DNA of 53,056 bases from contig JAKIUC010000031.1 of the NCBI GenBank assembly GCA_021647785.1, positions 1 to 53,056 on the forward strand, in the 5' to 3' direction. The DNA is from Melioribacteraceae bacterium. GTDB taxonomy: Bacteria > Bacteroidota > Ignavibacteria > Ignavibacteriales > Melioribacteraceae. Below, piece after piece: positions 8,682-18,056 of this stretch; position 1 is the stretch's first letter; each line of letters begins with the position of its first letter. The position numbers were made by a program, and so were the translations under genes. Under the pieces are notes generated by a model, which saw nothing but the letters and a program-made list of their open reading frames with translations, made no database searches and was not told where the DNA came from.

Positions 8682-8756
8682 GGGGTCGTAGCTCAGTTTG
8701 GTTAGAGCGCCTGCCTGTCACGCAGGAGGTCGCGAGTTCGAGTCTCGTCGACCCCG
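8682..8756 (+). tRNA. tRNA-Asp (anticodon GTC)
   Basis: A complete cloverleaf of 75 nt. The acceptor GGGGTCG pairs with CGACCCC, the D arm is GCTC...GAGC, the anticodon stem CCTGC/GCAGG holds the loop CTGTCAC (anticodon GTC), and the T arm is GCGAG-TTCGAGT-CTCGT. The discriminator is G and the CCA end is not encoded. It lies between two decayed genes. No integrase gene or attachment-site duplicate was seen beside it. A small dyad (TCCCGA/TCGGGA) follows at 8773-8788. Confidence 0.97.
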
Positions 8757-8824
8757 CAAATTATTGAGGTCGTCCCGATATTTCGGGAAGTCTCATCGCA
8801 ACGACAAGTTAATAGATGTAAAAA

Positions 8825-10275
8825 CTATTTAATTAATATCAGATTCTTCATATTAGTAAATGTTCCAGAATGAACTCTGTAAAAGTACAACCCACTTGAT
8901 AATCCATATCCATTAAATTCTACTTCATAGTTTCCCGATGTTTGCTCTTTGTTTACTAATTTAACTACTTCTTTGCCAAGTATATCGTAAACTTTAAGTG
9001 TTACAAAACCACTCTCCGGAATTGAATATTCAATTGTTGTGTTTGGATTAAAAGGGTTCGGGTAATTTTGATGTAACTCAAAATGGGTAGGGAGTTGTCT
9101 ATTTTCATCCTCAACATCTGTAGATAAATCTGTACTCCAAAGCCCGCCTCCGCCTGTTCCGGCAAATAATCGGGAAGTATTATTCGGGTCCAATTTTACG
9201 AAAGTAACATGAGTATGCTGTAGATTATTTGTAATATTTTCCCATGTTAGTCCTGCATCAGTTGTACGATAAACTCCGGGTAGTTGGTCTTTAAGCCATA
9301 CGGAATACCAAGATTGTGCCGCAACAAATATTTCATTTGGATTTTGCGGATTTATTTCAATATCCACAATTCTCGGATAGTCAAAGATTTCACTCCAACT
9401 GCTTCCACCATCGGTTGATTTGTATAATGCCCCTTCAGCACTCCAATCGAAGTTGGCAGTTGCACCGGCATAAATGATATCATTGGTTTTATCATATTCC
9501 ATTGAGAGAACATCAAGTGCGGGAAAAGAATTTAGTCTGTTCCATTGGCTGCCGCCATCGCTTGATTTGTAAAGCGAACCGCCTATCCCAAAGTTATTTA
9601 TTCCTAAGGGGGTGGAATAGAATAACTCGGCGATTTACAAGCTGTATAATCAATAAAAACAACAAGTTAGCAATGTAAGATCAATGACTTATTTTATTCC
9701 ACCCCCCTAAGTATAGTTCTTCACTATTATTTGAATTAATTATAATTTCCCATGCACCTGTTGCATCGGCACCAAGTCAAGTATTTATTTCCGTCCACGT
9801 TTCTCCGCTATTTGTAGTTTTATAAACACCGTTACCAAGTGAACAACAATAGAGAGTTCTGTTGCCTGGTGTGCCTATATTAGAATCAAGAATTAGTTTA
9901 GGTCTTCCTTCAGGAAGCCCTGTTGATATTTTCGACCAGGAATCTCCGTCATTGGTACTTTTCCATACTTGCCCCCAATAAAGAATATCCGAATTACTTG
10001 GAGCCATCTCTAAAACAAGAGCATATCTTTCATTAAAAAACAGATCGTCCATCCCACCCAAGTACTACATCGTTATCGTTTTTTACCCAATTTATACCAC
10101 CGTTAGTTGTTTTATAAATTCCTTCAATATCTCCTCCAATAAAAACTCTATCAGGATCAATTGGATTTATAGCACTGCATATAAGATCACTGCCGCCACC
10201 GGGTCCGATATTTTGCCACTCTGTTTGAGAATAAAAAATCTGATTTAGGGAGAGGAAAAAGACCAAATGTTTCAT
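8825..10275 (-). pseudogene. BNR/Asp-box repeat protein with T9SS sorting domain, broken by frameshift, stop and MITE
   Basis: Read from 10275 down, one former exported protein of about 450 residues is visible: a hydrophobic signal-like start (MKHLVFFLSLNQIFYSQ), then at least six Asp-box repeats of the form TTNGGINW, STNDGDSW, TTNSGETW, SSDGGSQW, STDGGSSW, TTDAGLTW. It ends in a T9SS type A sorting domain (NYPNPFNPNTTIEYS, KVYDILGKEV, SGLYFYRV). Three lesions are seen. One extra base near 10055 shifts the frame; dropping a T gives VVLGGMDDLF. There is a TGA at 9777-9779 inside NT*LGADATG. A 99-base element is inserted at 9608-9706. Repairing all three gives continuous protein. Asp-box proteins form beta-propellers seen in sialidases and sortilin-like proteins; the substrate is unknown. 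Confidence 0.88.
9608..9706. mobile_element. 99-bp MITE-like element with 4-bp CTAA target duplication
   Basis: Inverted ends GGGGGTGGAATAGAATAA (left, from 9608) and the complement of GGGGGTGGAATAAAATAA (right, to 9706) differ by one base. CTAA flanks both sides (9604-9607 and 9707-9710). Excision of the element with one CTAA restores the minus-strand protein text EELYLGINNFGIGG across the join. A CTAA-type 4-base target is typical of some IS5-group elements, so an IS5-related transposase in trans is possible. No coding capacity. The ends do not resemble those of the element at 8003-8130. Confidence 0.88.
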
Positions 10276-10377
10276 CTTTACACCACAATTTATAACTAAA
10301 GATTAAAATATTTCTATGATGGAGATAACTTGTTTGAACGTAGCTAATTACTGTATAATACGCAAGTTTAAAACTCT

Positions 10378-10407
10378 GACATTTCTAAAGATGACATTTC
10401 TAAAGAG
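10378..10407. repeat. two tandem 15-bp units upstream of the TonB operon
   Basis: GACATTTCTAAAGAT is followed directly by GACATTTCTAAAGAG. It lies about 95 bases before the TTG start of the TonB receptor operon, in the gap between divergent genes. A regulator-binding site is possible; nothing else supports it. Confidence 0.5.
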
Positions 10408-10501
10408 TTATAACATCCAGAAATAGGGTATAAATTCTGCAATTGTTTATATAGTTATAAATCGATATCTTTCTGTCCTTTAAAAACACATTAAACAATA
10501 C

Positions 10502-12841
10502 TTGATTCAAATAATTAAAACATTAATATTTGTCATATTATTGGGTTCCATTTCCCTGATATATTCACAAAATGGGGGTATGAAAATATCGGGCTATGTT
10601 TTTGATGCAGAAACGGAGAAACCGATTATTGGTGTTAATATTATTGTAACCAAAGATGTTTCCCACAACGATTCAGAATTTTTAACAGGTGCTGCCACCG
10701 GAGTAAATGGAGGGTATGTTACTTCAAAATTACCATTAGGTAAATATTTAATTACTTTCAGAAATGTTGGATATAAAGAGAAAACAGAATTTATTGAAAT
10801 CACAAAAGAGAGTGGAACGCTGCTAATTAATGTTTTCCTTAAAACTGAATCTGTTAAAATGGAAGAAGTTATTGTGCAAGAGGAGAGGGTTGTTGAGGAG
10901 TTAATTAGTGCTGTTGATGTATCTCCAAAACTCTTATCACTTCTGCCATCTTTGAGTGGTGATATTGATGTATTCAAATCGTTGCAGTTACTACCTGGAG
11001 TTAAAGTTGCCTCCGAAATGTCAAGTGGAATTTATGTTCGTGGCGGTTCGCCTGACCAAAATCTAACTTTGGTTGATGGTACAATGCTTTACAATCCGGC
11101 ACATCTTGGAAATATTGCAAGCACGTTTAATACTTATGCTTTGTATGATGTTAAATTAATTAAAGGTGCTTTTCCGGCAGAGTATGGCGGAAGGCTTTCG
11201 AGTGTGCTTGATGTGAAACTACGTGAAGGCACAAACGAAAGGGAGAAAGGAATAATTGGAATAGGAACAATTATGTCGCATGCAACTATTGAAGGTCCAA
11301 TTACTAATAAACTAACATACATTGTTTCTTCCAGAATTATGTATTACGACCAGTTACAAAAGGTATTTCAAAAGAATAGTGTTACACCAAGAAATAATTT
11401 CTTTGATATCAATTCAAAATTAAATTATAAATTTTCGAAAGACCAAAATGTTGCAATTAATTTTATGTACAATAAAGATAATATTTATAGCCCTCCAGTA
11501 AATTTAGGATTTGAGTACAAAACTAATTGGTCTAATATGAATATTAGTGTAAATTGGTTAACAATGAAGTCTGAGTCCTTTATTCTAAATACAAATGTTT
11601 CATATATTAGGTATAAATTCACATCTTCGCTTGATGATGTTACAAGCGATTCTCTTGCAACTGATTATTTTTCATCTTCTGATTTAGAGGATATTGCTAT
11701 TAAACAAAATCTTGAGTTAACTATTACAGATGAATATAAGATTAAGACTGGATACGAATTTGTTCTCCATAAATATAAATTAGTTAATTGGATTGTTTAT
11801 AATCCGGTTTTGGAAACCTCTCCAGATTATGAAGAAAAAATCGACTCTTACGAAATAGCATATTTTTTTCAGAACCAATGGCAGCCATTCTCTTTTATAA
11901 ATACAAATTTAGGAGTTCGGTTTTATAAATTCTCAAATTCGAGGGATGTTAAAATTGAACCAAGACTCTCGATGTCCATTTCATTAACTGATAATTTTCA
12001 AATTAAAGGAGCTTATGCCGAGGCATATCAGTTCTTACATTTAATTTTACGTAACGATATTAGACTTCCTACAGATTTGTGGTATCCTTCAACGTCTAAA
12101 ATTAAACCAGCATTTTCACGACAAAGTGTAGCCGGGTTCGATTTCTTTTTTGATAAAAAGATTTACCTTTTTTCTGTTGAAGCATATTACAAAGATTTTA
12201 GTAATATTTATGAATTCAGAGATATGCCAGATTATTCCCTTAATAATCCTATTGAGGAGCATTTTACTGAAGGTACTGGTGAAGCTTATGGTGTTGAGTT
12301 CTTCCTCAACAAACGTGCTGGTAAAGTTACCGGTTGGATTGGATATACACTCTCTTGGACGAAAAGATTATTCAGAGAATTAAATAGTGGAAAAATATTT
12401 CCACCTCGTTACGATAGACTGCACGATGTTTCGTTTGTTTTAACTTATGAAATTTTGGATAATCTATCACTTGGTGTTACTTGGATATATTCTACCGGCT
12501 CTGGTTTAACTATGCCAACTGGTAAATACTATTATACAAATGAAGAGTTAGACGGAATTGAAAATCAGAATGTAAATTATTCATCGAGGAATGAATATCA
12601 ACTTCCGGATTATCATAAAATGGATATTAATGTAAAATACTCAACAACAATGTTTTCACTTCCTACCGATTTTTACATTAATATTTATAATGTCTATAAT
12701 CAAAAAAATGCCTTTGCTCAATATATAGCTTACGATTTTGACCCTGAAAAAAATGAATTTGATTATACAAGCACGCCAAAGTTGAATCAAATTACATTGA
12801 TGCCATTTTTTCCAACTATTGGATTTGCAATAAAATTTTAA
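10502..12841 (+). CDS. TonB-dependent receptor with N-terminal carboxypeptidase-regulatory-like domain
   Basis: An outer-membrane receptor of 779 residues. It has a signal peptide (1-22, ending IYSQ), a carboxypeptidase-D regulatory-like beta domain (about 28-115: ISGYVFDAETEKPIIGVNI ... KYLITFRNVGYKEKT), a plug (about 150-245: VFKSLQLLPGV, YVRGGSPDQNLTLVDGT, FPAEYGGRLSSVLDVK) and then a beta-barrel ending in an aromatic-rich strand with a final Phe (FFPTIGFAIKF). The start is TTG. It heads a tight operon: the DUF4249-like lipoprotein begins 3 bases on, then a rhodanese-like lipoprotein and a T9SS cargo. Such receptors take up nutrients by TonB energy, but this set lacks a SusD-type glycan-binding lipoprotein, so the substrate is open. 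Confidence 0.93.
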   Translation: MIQIIKTLIFVILLGSISLIYSQNGGMKISGYVFDAETEKPIIGVNIIVTKDVSHNDSEFLTGAATGVNGGYVTSKLPLGKYLITFRNVGYKEKTEFIEITKESGTLLINVFLKTESVKMEEVIVQEERVVEELISAVDVSPKLLSLLPSLSGDIDVFKSLQLLPGVKVASEMSSGIYVRGGSPDQNLTLVDGTMLYNPAHLGNIASTFNTYALYDVKLIKGAFPAEYGGRLSSVLDVKLREGTNEREKGIIGIGTIMSHATIEGPITNKLTYIVSSRIMYYDQLQKVFQKNSVTPRNNFFDINSKLNYKFSKDQNVAINFMYNKDNIYSPPVNLGFEYKTNWSNMNISVNWLTMKSESFILNTNVSYIRYKFTSSLDDVTSDSLATDYFSSSDLEDIAIKQNLELTITDEYKIKTGYEFVLHKYKLVNWIVYNPVLETSPDYEEKIDSYEIAYFFQNQWQPFSFINTNLGVRFYKFSNSRDVKIEPRLSMSISLTDNFQIKGAYAEAYQFLHLILRNDIRLPTDLWYPSTSKIKPAFSRQSVAGFDFFFDKKIYLFSVEAYYKDFSNIYEFRDMPDYSLNNPIEEHFTEGTGEAYGVEFFLNKRAGKVTGWIGYTLSWTKRLFRELNSGKIFPPRYDRLHDVSFVLTYEILDNLSLGVTWIYSTGSGLTMPTGKYYYTNEELDGIENQNVNYSSRNEYQLPDYHKMDINVKYSTTMFSLPTDFYINIYNVYNQKNAFAQYIAYDFDPEKNEFDYTSTPKLNQITLMPFFPTIGFAIKF

Positions 12842-12844
12842 TAA

Positions 12845-13648
12845 ATGAAAATAATTAAATACATATTATTAGTTTTTCTATCAGTTCTATTTCTACATTG
12901 CGAGCAAATTGATGTAATAGAAAGTGATATTCCTTACAAGGAATTTTACATAGTTAACGGAAGGTTAGTTGGGGGTTCATCTGATGTAAGAGTATCTTTT
13001 ACAAAAAGTTTTCCTATTGAAGCGAACGTACCAAGGGAAGCTGTTGCTTTAAAAGATGTTACAGCTTATATCTGGTCAGAAACTCAAGGTATTTTTCCAT
13101 TAAAATATGTTGAAGATGGAATATATATTCCTGCAAGTACTCTTACTATTAAAGAAGGTGTTACGTACGAGCTATATGGAAAATATAAAGAGGAAAGAAT
13201 TTTCTCTGTAACAGAAGTGCCAAGCAGGCAAACAATAGTGGAGGCAAAGCTTCAGGGCAATTATCTTCTTTGCCAAGTAATTCCGAATGTTAAAACTGTT
13301 TATGCCGCAAAATATATTCTTACTTCTACCAGCCCATATCTCGAAAGCTATTCTGAAGATATATTTTTTGAAGTCTCGGGAAAAACTTTAGATACACTAA
13401 ACACAATTGATGTAAGAACATCCACTATTCCCTTAGTCTATTTCGAGAATTCTGAAAATTATATTTTGGAGGTTGTACTATATTCATTTGATGAAGCGTA
13501 CAAAGATTATTTTTCCACACGAGAAAACAACAAGCCTATTGAAAATATCTTTAGCGAAGGTGGTGGTTCGGTCTATTGGAATGTTTATGGCAAGAACACA
13601 ATTGGTTTATTTATTGGCTATACGAAAACAACAATCGAGATTAAGTAA
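12845..13648 (+). CDS. DUF4249-like outer-membrane lipoprotein
   Basis: A 267-residue protein with a lipoprotein signal: hydrophobic core LLVFLSVLFLHC, lipid-carrying Cys19. The mature part is beta-rich and resembles DUF4249 proteins, which accompany TonB receptors in Bacteroidota: an opening YIVNGRLVGGSSDVRVSFTK and an ending GGGSVYWNVYGKNTIGLFIG. It sits 3 bases after the receptor and abuts the next gene. A role as surface partner of the receptor is inferred from family context. Confidence 0.75.
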   Translation: MKIIKYILLVFLSVLFLHCEQIDVIESDIPYKEFYIVNGRLVGGSSDVRVSFTKSFPIEANVPREAVALKDVTAYIWSETQGIFPLKYVEDGIYIPASTLTIKEGVTYELYGKYKEERIFSVTEVPSRQTIVEAKLQGNYLLCQVIPNVKTVYAAKYILTSTSPYLESYSEDIFFEVSGKTLDTLNTIDVRTSTIPLVYFENSENYILEVVLYSFDEAYKDYFSTRENNKPIENIFSEGGGSVYWNVYGKNTIGLFIGYTKTTIEIK

Positions 13649-14716
13649 GTGATTATTAAAATAAAAAATATTAGTATAATTTTAATAAGCTCATTATTAT
13701 TTATTATAAGCTGTATGGAAGAATTAACTGAACCAGTTAAAGTTGGTTATCACTCTTCAGCCGATTTAATAACATATCTGGAAACACATGGAGATTTCAT
13801 TAGCTCCTCTGAAAACCCGGCAATAATTTCTGTAGATAGTGCTTATATGAATTTATCAAATTATTTGCTGATGGATATCCGAACTACAAGCCAATACAGC
13901 AGCGGACATATAGAAGGTGCACGTAATTTTGGAATTGAAGAACTAATTGATTCATTAAAATTTAACAATGTTTCGCTTGATGCAGGAATAATAATAATTA
14001 GCGAGAGCGGACAGAAGGCAGCTTACGCTACATCATTACTTCGGTTGTTTGGCTACACAAATATATTCTCTTTAAATTTTGGAATGGCACAGTGGCACGA
14101 ACAATTTTCAGAAGTATGGATAAATGCCAGAAACGATTCTGAGTGGTGGTTCTTATATGAAACCCAATACTATCAAAAACCTAAAAATGAAAATAAAATA
14201 CCAAACATTCCAAATGATGATGAATCTTTATCAACAAAGGAATTTCTTCAGAAAAGAATTAAAAAATTATTAACCGATGAAGAATACAAAAATTCAATTA
14301 TTACAATTCAAGAGTTAGACGCTACTTATTCGATACGGTATTCAAGATTTGTGGATGGATTTGTTTTTTGTTATGATGAAAAAGAACTCTATGAGCATTT
14401 TAGAATATTTAAAGCACCACCATTTCCTCCAATAATCTGGGGTGGGCATCCAAGAACTGCTGCTTTTTATGATGCGGAAACAGATTTTAAAGCCTCTACA
14501 AATTTACTTACACTTTCTGTTAATGATGCAATTTACAACTATACTTTTAACGGACAGCGAAGTTTATATATTACAACTTATTTAAGATTGCTCGGTTACA
14601 AAGCTAAATCTGTTCATTACGGTGCGGTGAGTATGATGTATAACAAACTGCTGCTTGTACAATTTGAAGAGAGTTTCCGTGAAGATAACATTAGAAATTA
14701 CCCAATTGTTAATTAA
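13649..14716 (+). CDS. lipoprotein with degenerate rhodanese-like domains
   Basis: 355 residues, GTG start directly after the previous stop codon. Lipobox LLFIISC with Cys22. Residues about 55-155 form a rhodanese fold (MDIRTTSQYSSGHIEGARN), but the active-site loop reads SESGQKA, with Ser118 where the catalytic Cys belongs. A second, weaker copy near the C-terminus (NGQRSLYITTYLRLLGYKAKS) also lacks Cys in the loop. So sulfur transfer is unlikely; a binding or structural role is more likely. It carries a lipoprotein signal between a TonB receptor/DUF4249 pair and a T9SS cargo, so it should face the periplasm or cell surface. Confidence 0.8.
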   Translation: MIIKIKNISIILISSLLFIISCMEELTEPVKVGYHSSADLITYLETHGDFISSSENPAIISVDSAYMNLSNYLLMDIRTTSQYSSGHIEGARNFGIEELIDSLKFNNVSLDAGIIIISESGQKAAYATSLLRLFGYTNIFSLNFGMAQWHEQFSEVWINARNDSEWWFLYETQYYQKPKNENKIPNIPNDDESLSTKEFLQKRIKKLLTDEEYKNSIITIQELDATYSIRYSRFVDGFVFCYDEKELYEHFRIFKAPPFPPIIWGGHPRTAAFYDAETDFKASTNLLTLSVNDAIYNYTFNGQRSLYITTYLRLLGYKAKSVHYGAVSMMYNKLLLVQFEESFREDNIRNYPIVN

Positions 14717-14721
14717 AAAAT

Positions 14722-17700
14722 ATGACAAAAAAAGTTTTTAAAATATTGCTGCTTGGTCTAATACTTGTTGGAATTGTTGCTAATACACCGTTGAAGAAGG
14801 AGCGTATTAGAAATGTTGTTACGGGTCTTAATAGTCCATTGGTAGAATTTAATAGAATCAGCTTGCCAATATTTGAAGCAGGGGTAATTGGAAATCCATA
14901 TACAGCTGGTCAAAAATATATTGGAGTTCTTGATACAATGGCATTCCTTTTTTCTTCCGGATTTTTATTAAGCGGCTATAATGAAATTGGTGAGCTTTGG
15001 GTTAATGGTGTTCAACCCTCTATGTTTATTCAAGATTATGTTAAAGGAACGGTTGAGAATCCCAATGACACAGTAGGTGTTTATTACAATTCTAAAAACA
15101 CAAAACATTTTGGTAAAGAGTGGCAGGAATGGAAGGATGCAGTTAAACTTGGTGCTGAATTTTATGACGGTGATAGTGATGGAATTTACAATCCAATAGA
15201 TAAAAATGGCAATGGAATTTGGGATGAAGATGAAGATAGACCTGTACTTTATGGTGATGTTATGGTTTGGTCAGCTTTCAATGATGCTGTGCCAACTGCT
15301 GCAAGAAGAATTAGAAATGTTGAACCACAGGGTATAAATATTAGACAAACTATATGGGGGTATCAAAGTACTCCTGAATTCAAAAAAACTATTTTCATTA
15401 AGTTTTCAATAGAAAATAGTGGTTCAGTTTCCCAAATATTCGAGAATGTAAATTTCTCTCTCGCTTCTGACCCTGATATAGGGTATTATGCAAATGATTA
15501 TTTATCTTCCAATGGATTTGGAAATTCAATATCTACATTTACACCATATAGAGATTGGCAGTTTAACGATGAACAGATTTGTTTAAACACATTTCTTTTG
15601 CAAGGACCAATAAAGAGTGATTATTGGATCTCTGATAATGCATTCTTATTTGAGGGAGAAAACTTAGATATTAAAATGATTCCTAATGCAAAAAACATGA
15701 ACGTTTCCGCCACAGTAAGTTCTCGTTATTCAATTAGAAACACTAATGCAGTACAAATCTCTGAAGCAATGCTGGGTTTAAGAAACCCTGATCCATGTAC
15801 GGACCAAAGTGGGTATGTTCTGGGATATGATTGTTCATTAGCTCGAAGTCAATATATTTATGAAGGAAATCCGATTAACGAATTTGGATGGAATAATACT
15901 CGCGGTAGTGATAAGGCAACATTAATAACAACAGGACCATTTACACTTGAAGTTGGAAAACCAATAGAAATTATTTTTGCAATGAGTGTTGGAACGGGTT
16001 CAAGCGGAATTGACGCATATAAAGATGGACAACTTATACAGAGCAAGATTAAAGAAAAATTACTTTATAATCTAAATCCTTATCCTGAAGTTGAACCAAT
16101 TACTATTACTGATGATGAATCGATAGAATTACTATGGGATACTCAACCTCAAATAAACCATATAATTGATGGCTTTGATGTTAATCTAAAATTTGAGGGA
16201 TATGAAATAACGATGTATAATTCACCTTCAACCAGCGAGTTTGTGGATAACAAACCTAATAAGAAAATTATTGGAAGATATGATATTTTTAATCAAGTTT
16301 TCACCTTACTTCAAGAAGAGCCTGAAGATTTTGCAACTGAAGTTATTTACAAGAATGGAACACAGATTTCTGACCGAACAGAACGAATTCTGCACAAAGT
16401 TACATGGGACCCTTTTAACAATGAGCCGTTAAAAAAAGGGAAACCCTACTATTTTTCTATCACACCTTTTGGAATAGACTTTCATAAACTTAGATCATAT
16501 GTAACAAGAAATGCATTTGTTATTCCAGCTTTTTCTTCTCTTGCCTACTTTAAAAATGAAGAGAAAATTATTAATGATGATAAAGGTAATGTAGGTATAG
16601 TGCTTGGTGAAAATCAAAATGATGCATATTACAAAGGTATTTTAACTGAACATGTTGAAGGTAATTCTGACGTTGAGATATTCTACTCTGTTTACGACCA
16701 AGATAAAGTAACTGATGACCTTTATGAAGTTAGTTTTACTAAAGTAGATTCGGAAACTTTTAGAATGATGATGAACCTTACTAATGTATCTAAAGATGAT
16801 ACATTATTTAGTAAAGTTATCAGAAGTGATTTTGAAGGTAATGTTAATAATATGCAAGATGGATTTCTTCTTAATTTTGATTGGGTGGAACCGGGCACCA
16901 TAAGTTCCTCATTTTCTGGTGATGATAAGTGGTACTCCGATTTTAACAACCTCCACACAGGTGTTTTTTACGTGGGTAGGGATATTGAAAAAACACAAAA
17001 AATATTTGCTGTTAATCTTAGACAATCAACTGCTATCTCGGTTAATGATTTAGTAAAGGTTGAGTTACGTTTTGCTGATACGAGTAAAGCTTTTAGATAT
17101 GTTAGAACTGCAGTTAGATATCCCTGGAAAGGTAAAAATAATCCGGATTCGGGATTTGTAAGTATTCCAGTCTCTGCTTATGCTATTGATAAACAAGGGA
17201 ATGAGAAAAAATTAACAATTGCATTTTTGGAGAATGGTTTTTTTGGAGATTCACTTGGTATGCCCGATGGTAAGTGGAACCCTGGTTCAAATATTGAAAA
17301 AACAAAAGAGTATCTCGTTGTTCTAAATTCGCCATATACAGAAGACTTTGAAAGTTACATTGCTTATACAGGAACTGATAGAAGGGCAGCTGATATTGCT
17401 AATGGTTATATGCTAAATACTCAAGAGGAAATATCCGATTCAATTAAAGCAATTGCACGTAGCCCTTGGTTTAATGCACTCTATGTTGTTGGTTTTAATA
17501 CACCAGTTTACCAGCCAGATTTTAATCCTACAGGAACATTAACAATAAGTCCATCAATGGTTTTAACCGAGAACGATAAGTACTACTTCAAAGTTAAAAA
17601 AGAAAAAACAGCAGATGAGAAGCAAGTTCAATTTGATAAAATTAATATCTATCCAAATCCACTATTTGGATACAACGCATCAAGCAGTGCTTTTGGATAT

Positions 17701-17958
17701 GGGAATGATGAACCATTTATAACATTTTCAAATTTGCCGGAAGAAGTAGATATCAGAATTTACACATTAAGTGGAGTTCTAATTAGGTCAATTAGTAAGA
17801 ATGATATGTCAGCCTCATATCGTTGGAATTTACAAAATGAATCAGGAATGCGGATTGCCTCTGGAATGTACATTGCCATTATTGATGTACCAAATATCGG
17901 ACAGAGAATAATGAAATTTGCAATTATACAACCTCAAAAAAGAGTTCATTACGAATAA
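14722..17958 (+). CDS. large exported protein with T9SS type A sorting domain
   Basis: 1078 residues. N-terminal signal sequence (VFKILLLGLILVGIVA). An acidic calcium-type stretch at about 148-173 (DGDSDGIYNPIDKNGNGIWD) resembles thrombospondin type 3 / dockerin-like loops. A long beta-rich middle shows no enzyme motif I recognise. The C-terminus (about 980-1078) starts INIYPNPLFG, contains IRIYTLSGVLIRSI and ends with SGMYIAIIDV..., the layout of a T9SS sorting domain, which exports the protein across the outer membrane and is cleaved or used for anchoring. Last gene of the TonB-DUF4249-rhodanese operon (5-base gap), suggesting that the receptor set and this surface protein act together. Function unknown. 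Confidence 0.85.
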   Translation: MTKKVFKILLLGLILVGIVANTPLKKERIRNVVTGLNSPLVEFNRISLPIFEAGVIGNPYTAGQKYIGVLDTMAFLFSSGFLLSGYNEIGELWVNGVQPSMFIQDYVKGTVENPNDTVGVYYNSKNTKHFGKEWQEWKDAVKLGAEFYDGDSDGIYNPIDKNGNGIWDEDEDRPVLYGDVMVWSAFNDAVPTAARRIRNVEPQGINIRQTIWGYQSTPEFKKTIFIKFSIENSGSVSQIFENVNFSLASDPDIGYYANDYLSSNGFGNSISTFTPYRDWQFNDEQICLNTFLLQGPIKSDYWISDNAFLFEGENLDIKMIPNAKNMNVSATVSSRYSIRNTNAVQISEAMLGLRNPDPCTDQSGYVLGYDCSLARSQYIYEGNPINEFGWNNTRGSDKATLITTGPFTLEVGKPIEIIFAMSVGTGSSGIDAYKDGQLIQSKIKEKLLYNLNPYPEVEPITITDDESIELLWDTQPQINHIIDGFDVNLKFEGYEITMYNSPSTSEFVDNKPNKKIIGRYDIFNQVFTLLQEEPEDFATEVIYKNGTQISDRTERILHKVTWDPFNNEPLKKGKPYYFSITPFGIDFHKLRSYVTRNAFVIPAFSSLAYFKNEEKIINDDKGNVGIVLGENQNDAYYKGILTEHVEGNSDVEIFYSVYDQDKVTDDLYEVSFTKVDSETFRMMMNLTNVSKDDTLFSKVIRSDFEGNVNNMQDGFLLNFDWVEPGTISSSFSGDDKWYSDFNNLHTGVFYVGRDIEKTQKIFAVNLRQSTAISVNDLVKVELRFADTSKAFRYVRTAVRYPWKGKNNPDSGFVSIPVSAYAIDKQGNEKKLTIAFLENGFFGDSLGMPDGKWNPGSNIEKTKEYLVVLNSPYTEDFESYIAYTGTDRRAADIANGYMLNTQEEISDSIKAIARSPWFNALYVVGFNTPVYQPDFNPTGTLTISPSMVLTENDKYYFKVKKEKTADEKQVQFDKINIYPNPLFGYNASSSAFGYGNDEPFITFSNLPEEVDIRIYTLSGVLIRSISKNDMSASYRWNLQNESGMRIASGMYIAIIDVPNIGQRIMKFAIIQPQKRVHYE

Positions 17959-18056
17959 AAATAAAACAGCAATTCAGATTTAATTCTTGCATATCTAAAG
18001 TTATATCAAAATATTCCAAGTTGAATTTCTTTTAATACTAACAATTGTGAGTTGAT

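Noticed and set aside
9777-9779. TGA as a recoded sense codon
   Set aside because: The same gene also has a frameshift and an insertion, and TGA ends other genes normally here (for example trmH).
8682-10275. Genomic island integrated at tRNA-Asp
   Set aside because: Decayed genes and small elements flank the tRNA, but there is no integrase and I see no repeat of the tRNA 3' end.
13649-14716. Active thiosulfate sulfurtransferase
   Set aside because: The catalytic Cys is Ser118 and the second copy also lacks Cys in the loop.
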